Part shown: positions 5,943 through 8,213 of the stretch, one piece after another
Position numbering within the stretch: the stretch's first letter is position 1
How the letters are laid out: each line of letters starts with the position of its first letter
Program-made: the position numbers and the translations under genes
NCBI GenBank assembly: GCA_023257055.1
Contig: JALRDG010000011.1
Location: forward strand, 1-8,213
Reading direction: 5' to 3'
DNA from: Candidatus Saccharimonadia bacterium
Lineage (GTDB): Bacteria > Patescibacteriota > Saccharimonadia > Saccharimonadales > Saccharimonadaceae
Length of the DNA: 8,213 nt
Notes under the pieces: generated by a model
What the model saw: the letters and a program-made list of their open reading frames with translations, nothing else
Told to the model about the DNA's origin: nothing
Databases searched by the model: none

Positions 5943-6161
5943 ATGGCTATAATAATCAATATCGACATTATGCTCGCAAAACGTAAAATGAGCGTCACCG
6001 AATTGGCCGAAAAGGTCGGCATTACGATGGCTAATCTTTCAATACTCAAAAACGGCAAGGCGAAGGCTATTCGGCTCACGACACTTGAAGCAATTTGCCA
6101 GGCGCTCGATTGCCAACCTGGCGACATACTAGAGTATAAAAACGAGGAGAATTCTCTATGA
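5943..6161 (+). CDS. YozG-like small Cro/CI (XRE) HTH regulator
   Basis: A 72-aa protein that is essentially one helix-turn-helix domain. The HTH core spans about 17-37 (VTELAEKVGIT-x-ANLSILKNGK), followed by LTTLEAICQALDCQPGDIL, the usual end of the Cro/CI fold in YozG-type proteins. There is no sensor domain, so any input must come through partner proteins, plausibly the two flanking DUF2975 membrane proteins. An AAAGGA SD overlaps the stop of the upstream gene, and the 3' end overlaps the next gene by 4 nt (ATGA at 6158-6161). This arrangement suggests translational coupling. It probably regulates its own operon. The target site is not evident. Confidence 0.9.
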   Translation: MAIIINIDIMLAKRKMSVTELAEKVGITMANLSILKNGKAKAIRLTTLEAICQALDCQPGDILEYKNEENSL

Positions 6162-6652
6162 AATACGGTATAGCCTTCTTTTCAAAGGGCATCATATACT
6201 TCATGGCAATTGCTACACTTGCGATATGTGCGATACTTTTGCCCGAGCTAGCTCGAGAAGCATCGGTAGAAAACCCAAACATGACCTCACTAAAGTACCC
6301 CTTTCTTTTTGGCGCTTATTTGGCGGCCGTACCAATTCTCGTGGCACTATATAAGGCACGTAAGCTTATCGATTTTCTCAATACCGACAAGGCGTTTTCC
6401 GCGCACTCCGTCAGGATCCTTCGCCATATAAAAATCTGCGCTGCTGTGTTCGGTATTTTGATCATCGCGAACTGTATCGCGGGCATTATGGTACTGCGCT
6501 CTATTAATCCACAGGAAGACGTGACACACATTATAACTCTTGGGTGTATTTTTACACTCGCAACGACTATTGTCGCTACGTTTATTGCCGTTTTGCAGAA
6601 ACTTTTAAAGGAAGCAATTGCCATAAAGACCGACAACGATCTTATCGTCTGA
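6158..6652 (+). CDS. DUF2975 family membrane protein (second paralogue)
   Basis: A 164-aa four-helix membrane protein related to the first DUF2975 protein. The two share the NTDKAF-type element after helix 2, an IKxC segment, and nearly the same C-terminus (AVLQK-x5-AI-x-IKT-x-NDL-x-V). The rest has diverged: the DDAPG segment is replaced by a longer loop (about 118-125, INPQEDVT), and helix 1 is followed by a longer extracytoplasmic stretch. The start ATG overlaps the HTH stop, with a GAGGAG SD inside the HTH gene. The two paralogues may form a heteromer that controls the HTH protein; this is inference. No clear terminator follows. Confidence 0.88.
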   Translation: MKYGIAFFSKGIIYFMAIATLAICAILLPELAREASVENPNMTSLKYPFLFGAYLAAVPILVALYKARKLIDFLNTDKAFSAHSVRILRHIKICAAVFGILIIANCIAGIMVLRSINPQEDVTHIITLGCIFTLATTIVATFIAVLQKLLKEAIAIKTDNDLIV

Positions 6653-6703
6653 TAGATTCCATACCAGGTGACTTATCTAACAGCCCTCTCGTGCAGACAA
6701 AAA

Positions 6704-6718
6704 TATAATTGATATACA
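6704..6718 (+). promoter_or_regulatory. Probable promoter -10 region of the Cys-rich copper-storage gene
   Basis: A perfect TATAAT (6704-6709) and an overlapping extended -10 (TG at 6710-6711, TATACA at 6713-6718) lie in the 86-bp gap before the gene. I found no convincing -35 for either, so which is used is open. Confidence 0.4.
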
Positions 6719-6738
6719 TGGAATGGACAGGAGGATAT

Positions 6739-7074
6739 ATGGATAATGATGAGCCAACTACTGACAGCGTTGCTACACTGCTGGGATGTTATAAAAGCTG
6801 TATGGAGACGGTGACACACTGCCTTGACATGGGCGGTAAGCATGCAAATGCAGAGCACATCAACTTACTACTCGACTGTGCGAAAATTTGTAGTTTGGCG
6901 GCTGACTTTTCAGCGCGCGACTCACAAAACCAAGCAGAGCTGCATGCACTATGTGCAGATATTTGCCAGCAATGCGCCGATGATTGCGAAAAGCTTGCCG
7001 GCGCCGACACACAAATGGAAGAATGCGCCCAAGTGTGCCGTGAATGCGCCGAAATGTGTGAAGCAATGGCCTAA
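6739..7074 (+). CDS. Four-helix-bundle Cys-rich copper storage protein (Csp3/DUF326-like)
   Basis: A 111-aa cytosolic protein (no signal peptide or Tat motif) with 13 Cys at 17, 21, 28, 47, 51, 72, 76, 79, 83, 96, 100, 103 and 107. They fall mostly in C-x3-C and C-x2-C pairs along four amphipathic helices, the pattern of Csp/DUF326 proteins that bind many Cu(I) ions through inward-facing Cys. Established Csp1 proteins are exported and Csp3 proteins cytosolic; the lack of a leader points to the Csp3 type. The chosen ATG has an AGGAGG SD 4 nt upstream; an in-frame ATG at 6709 lies upstream of that SD and inside the -10 region, so it is rejected. The gene is not adjacent to csoR here but probably belongs to the same copper response. 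A hairpin terminator follows at 7082. Confidence 0.88.
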   Translation: MDNDEPTTDSVATLLGCYKSCMETVTHCLDMGGKHANAEHINLLLDCAKICSLAADFSARDSQNQAELHALCADICQQCADDCEKLAGADTQMEECAQVCRECAEMCEAMA

Positions 7075-7081
7075 AACTTAC

Positions 7082-7123
7082 CCAAAGAAATATCCTCATC
7101 AAACGATGAGGATATTTCTTTGG
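7082..7123. terminator. Bidirectional hairpin terminator of the Csp gene and tRNA-Phe
   Basis: A perfect 19-bp stem (7082-7100 with 7105-7123) and a 4-nt loop (AAAC). The inner GC-rich part (CCTCATC/GATGAGG) is followed on each strand by an ATATTTCTTT U-rich run, so it works in both directions. It lies 7 bp after the Csp stop. On the minus strand it begins with the CCA end of tRNA-Phe, so the tRNA 3' end is part of the stem. Confidence 0.85.
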
Positions 7124-7196
7124 TGGCTCCTCCCAGATTCGAACTGGGGACACAAGGCTCTTCAGGCCTCTGCTCTACCAACTGAGCTAAAGAGCC
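7121..7196 (-). tRNA. tRNA-Phe (anticodon GAA), CCA encoded
   Basis: This 76-nt tRNA on the minus strand has all arms intact. The acceptor stem is GGCTCTT with AGGAGCC (one G-T pair). The D arm is GCTC-AGTTGGTA-GAGC. The anticodon stem GAGGC/GCCTT encloses the loop CTGAAGA (anticodon at 7161-7163). A 5-nt variable loop follows, and the T arm is CCCAG-TTCGAAT-CTGGG. The discriminator is A (7124) and the CCA tail is encoded (7121-7123). It lies between the SPFH gene upstream and the shared terminator downstream. Confidence 0.97.
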
Positions 7197-7214
7197 GTCA
7201 GTTGTACTTGTTCC

Positions 7215-7243
7215 ATTTTACTGGTAAAGCCCGCTTTTTGCAA
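7215..7243 (-). promoter_or_regulatory. Promoter of tRNA-Phe
   Basis: On the minus strand a -35 TTGCAA (7238-7243), a 17-bp spacer and a -10 TAAAAT (7215-7220). The start site would be near 7208, giving a 5' leader of about 11 nt. It begins just after the SPFH stop codon, so the tRNA need not be cotranscribed. Confidence 0.6.
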
Positions 7244-7246
7244 CCT

Positions 7247-8035
7247 TTAGGAGCTCTTGCGAGGCTTTTCCTCTTCGGCGGCAATAATATTCGTACCACC
7301 ACGAATTGCATCGATAAGCTCTACTGGGAACAGCACCATCGTCTTCTGGCTCTGTTCGGTACTGATACGCTCCAAGGTTGCTAGCGTACGGAGATTTAAC
7401 GCACCAGGCGTCTTGGCAAAGATAGAAGCCGCGTCAGCGAGATTTTGTGCCGCTACCTTTTCACCATCCGCATTAATAATTGTTGCGCGACGATCACGCT
7501 CTGCCTCAGCCTGCTTTGCCATGGCTCGTTTGAGCTCGTGCGGTAATTCAATATTCTGAATACGCACCTCTTCAATATCTACACCCCATTTATCCGTTTG
7601 CGAATCGACAATCTTTTTGATCTGCACGTTCATTTCTTCGCGTTTCGATAGCAGGTCGTCGAGCGACACGCTACCCGTCACGTCGCGCAATGCCGCCTGT
7701 GCAAATTGGCTAGTAGCCAGCGTATAGTCGGTTGTTTCAAGTACTGCCTTCTCGGCATTAACGACCCGAATATACACCACTGCGTCAACGGCCGCCGTAA
7801 CGTTATCCAGCGTAATAATCTCCTGCTTTGGTACGTCAATTGGCGTACTACGAATATCGACTCGCATCATCTGCTGAAAAATCGGAATAACAATCCGTAG
7901 TCCAGGCTGACGTATGCCCGTAAATCGTCCAAGTGTCAGCACAACGCCTCGCTGATATTGATTGACGACTCGCACCCCACTCAACATAAACCCCAAGATA
8001 ACTAGCGTAAAAAACAGAATGATAAGCATTTCCAT
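7247..8035 (-). CDS. Stomatin-like SPFH/Band 7 membrane protein (slipin)
   Basis: A 262-aa protein with the complete stomatin/slipin layout: one N-terminal membrane helix (3-20), then the SPFH/Band 7 domain at about 22-165 starting VVNQYQRGVVLTLGRF and including PGLRIVIP, the RST-x2-DVPKQE-x-ITLDNV segment (62-79) and Y-x-R-V (88-91). An Ala/Glu/Arg-rich coiled coil (about 166-208, with QAEAERDRRA-x-I-x-NADGE) and a short charged tail follow. Such proteins form large membrane-bound oligomers that organise microdomains. No NfeD-type partner gene is seen next to it in this window. The start has an AGGAGG SD 10 nt upstream (8046-8051). The gene is divergent from rarA and upstream of tRNA-Phe. 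Confidence 0.95.
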   Translation of the reverse strand: MEMLIILFFTLVILGFMLSGVRVVNQYQRGVVLTLGRFTGIRQPGLRIVIPIFQQMMRVDIRSTPIDVPKQEIITLDNVTAAVDAVVYIRVVNAEKAVLETTDYTLATSQFAQAALRDVTGSVSLDDLLSKREEMNVQIKKIVDSQTDKWGVDIEEVRIQNIELPHELKRAMAKQAEAERDRRATIINADGEKVAAQNLADAASIFAKTPGALNLRTLATLERISTEQSQKTMVLFPVELIDAIRGGTNIIAAEEEKPRKSS

Positions 8036-8057
8036 TGTTGTATCGCCTCCTGCATCT

Positions 8058-8066
8058 AGTATACCA
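8058..8066 (-). promoter_or_regulatory. Extended -10 promoter of the SPFH gene
   Basis: On the minus strand TGGTATACT provides an extended -10 (TATACT at 8058-8063). The AGGAGG SD begins 6 nt downstream of the hexamer. The -35 region is poor. Confidence 0.5.
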
Positions 8067-8104
8067 TTTTGGAGTGGATACTACGTACACCTGCCGAATG
8101 GATA

Positions 8105-8110
8105 TATAAT
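8105..8110 (+). promoter_or_regulatory. -10 box of rarA
   Basis: A perfect TATAAT ends 6 nt before the rarA ATG, with no SD between them. No good -35 is visible, so the match rests on the -10 and its spacing. Confidence 0.5.
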
Positions 8111-8116
8111 AGATAC

Positions 8117-8213
8117 ATGAGTCGAATACCCCTTGCCGAACAGATGCGCCCCGAGACACTCGACGAAGTGATCGGCCAGACACATCTTTTGAGCGATGGC
8201 GAAATTTTACGCA
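8117..8213 (+). CDS. rarA: RarA/MgsA replication-associated recombination AAA+ ATPase, 5' fragment
   Basis: Only the first 32 codons are present; the gene runs off the right edge. The N-terminus MSRIPLAEQMRPETLDEVIGQ followed by HLL and G-x-ILR is characteristic of RarA (MgsA, WRNIP1 family), a clamp-loader-like ATPase acting at stalled replication forks. The Walker motifs lie beyond the window. RuvB and clamp-loader subunits share a similar RP-x-x-LDE-x-IGQ opening, but the PLAE-x-MRP-x-TLDE spacing favours RarA. There is no SD upstream, so the mRNA is predicted leaderless. Confidence 0.85.
   Translation, partial: MSRIPLAEQMRPETLDEVIGQTHLLSDGEILR

Noticed and set aside
6709..6738. Upstream in-frame ATG giving a 10-residue longer Csp protein
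   Set aside because: It lies in the promoter -10 region and has no SD, while ATG 6739 has a consensus AGGAGG at 4-nt spacing.
7226..7237. AAAGC-CC-GCTTT inverted repeat as an SPFH terminator
   Set aside because: A 5-bp stem with a 2-nt loop is too small, and it sits in the spacer of the tRNA promoter.
6824..7384. Plus-strand frame of 186 codons crossing Csp, terminator and tRNA
   Set aside because: It runs through a structured tRNA and terminator and out of frame with the Cys-rich gene.
1..8213. Mobile element or CRISPR array
   Set aside because: No transposase, integrase, target-site duplications or spaced direct repeats were seen. The tRNA has no att-like duplicate in the window.

Overview
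The window is a gene-dense bacterial segment of moderate GC content with short intergenic gaps, no transposase, no integrase and no CRISPR array. The best guess for the host is a Candidatus Saccharibacteria (TM7) or related CPR genome. The clues are a secreted protein with a C-terminal CKNxGW...KNQGDCV motif, DUF2975/YozG-like cassettes, a DUF4396-CsoR-DUF305 set, a CCA-encoding tRNA-Phe, and several genes whose -10 box lies directly in front of the ATG. This assignment rests on remembered family distributions, not on a search. The genetic code looks standard, with TGA, TAA and TAG all used as stops.

Bases 1-1653 (+) hold a compact metal, probably copper, cluster: a His-rich DUF4396 membrane protein, a CsoR-type Cu(I) repressor with a complete C-H-C ligand set, a membrane-anchored DUF305 protein, and a CPPC-type thioredoxin. 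The first three are tightly spaced and almost certainly cotranscribed; the thioredoxin follows after 51 bp. The window begins inside the upstream control region of this cluster.

Bases 1690-3930 (+) hold a tetR-MFS efflux operon. A QacA/EmrB-like 14-TM exporter follows a TetR repressor whose promoter carries two TGCA-N5-TGCA sites, a likely autoregulatory operator. A small unrecognised three-helix membrane protein follows (4057-4353). It converges on a secreted protein with a signal peptide (minus strand, 4426-5238), and a bidirectional hairpin terminator separates the two.

Bases 5402-6652 (+) hold an operon of DUF2975 membrane protein, YozG-like HTH regulator and second DUF2975 paralogue behind a clear sigma-A-type promoter. 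It is followed by a cytosolic four-helix Cys-rich (13 Cys) copper-storage-type protein (6739-7074), which matches the copper theme at the left end.

Bases 7082-8213 hold a 19-bp hairpin shared as terminator by the Csp gene (+) and tRNA-Phe(GAA) (-), then the tRNA with its own promoter, then a stomatin-like SPFH membrane protein (-). Divergent from the latter is the start of rarA (+), which runs off the right edge.

The two most notable signals are these. First, three SD-less genes (tetR, the small membrane protein, rarA) each have a -10 hexamer ending exactly 6 nt before the ATG, which predicts leaderless mRNAs. Second, two copper-related loci, a CsoR-containing operon and a Cys-rich storage protein, occur in a streamlined genome segment with no copper ATPase visible.
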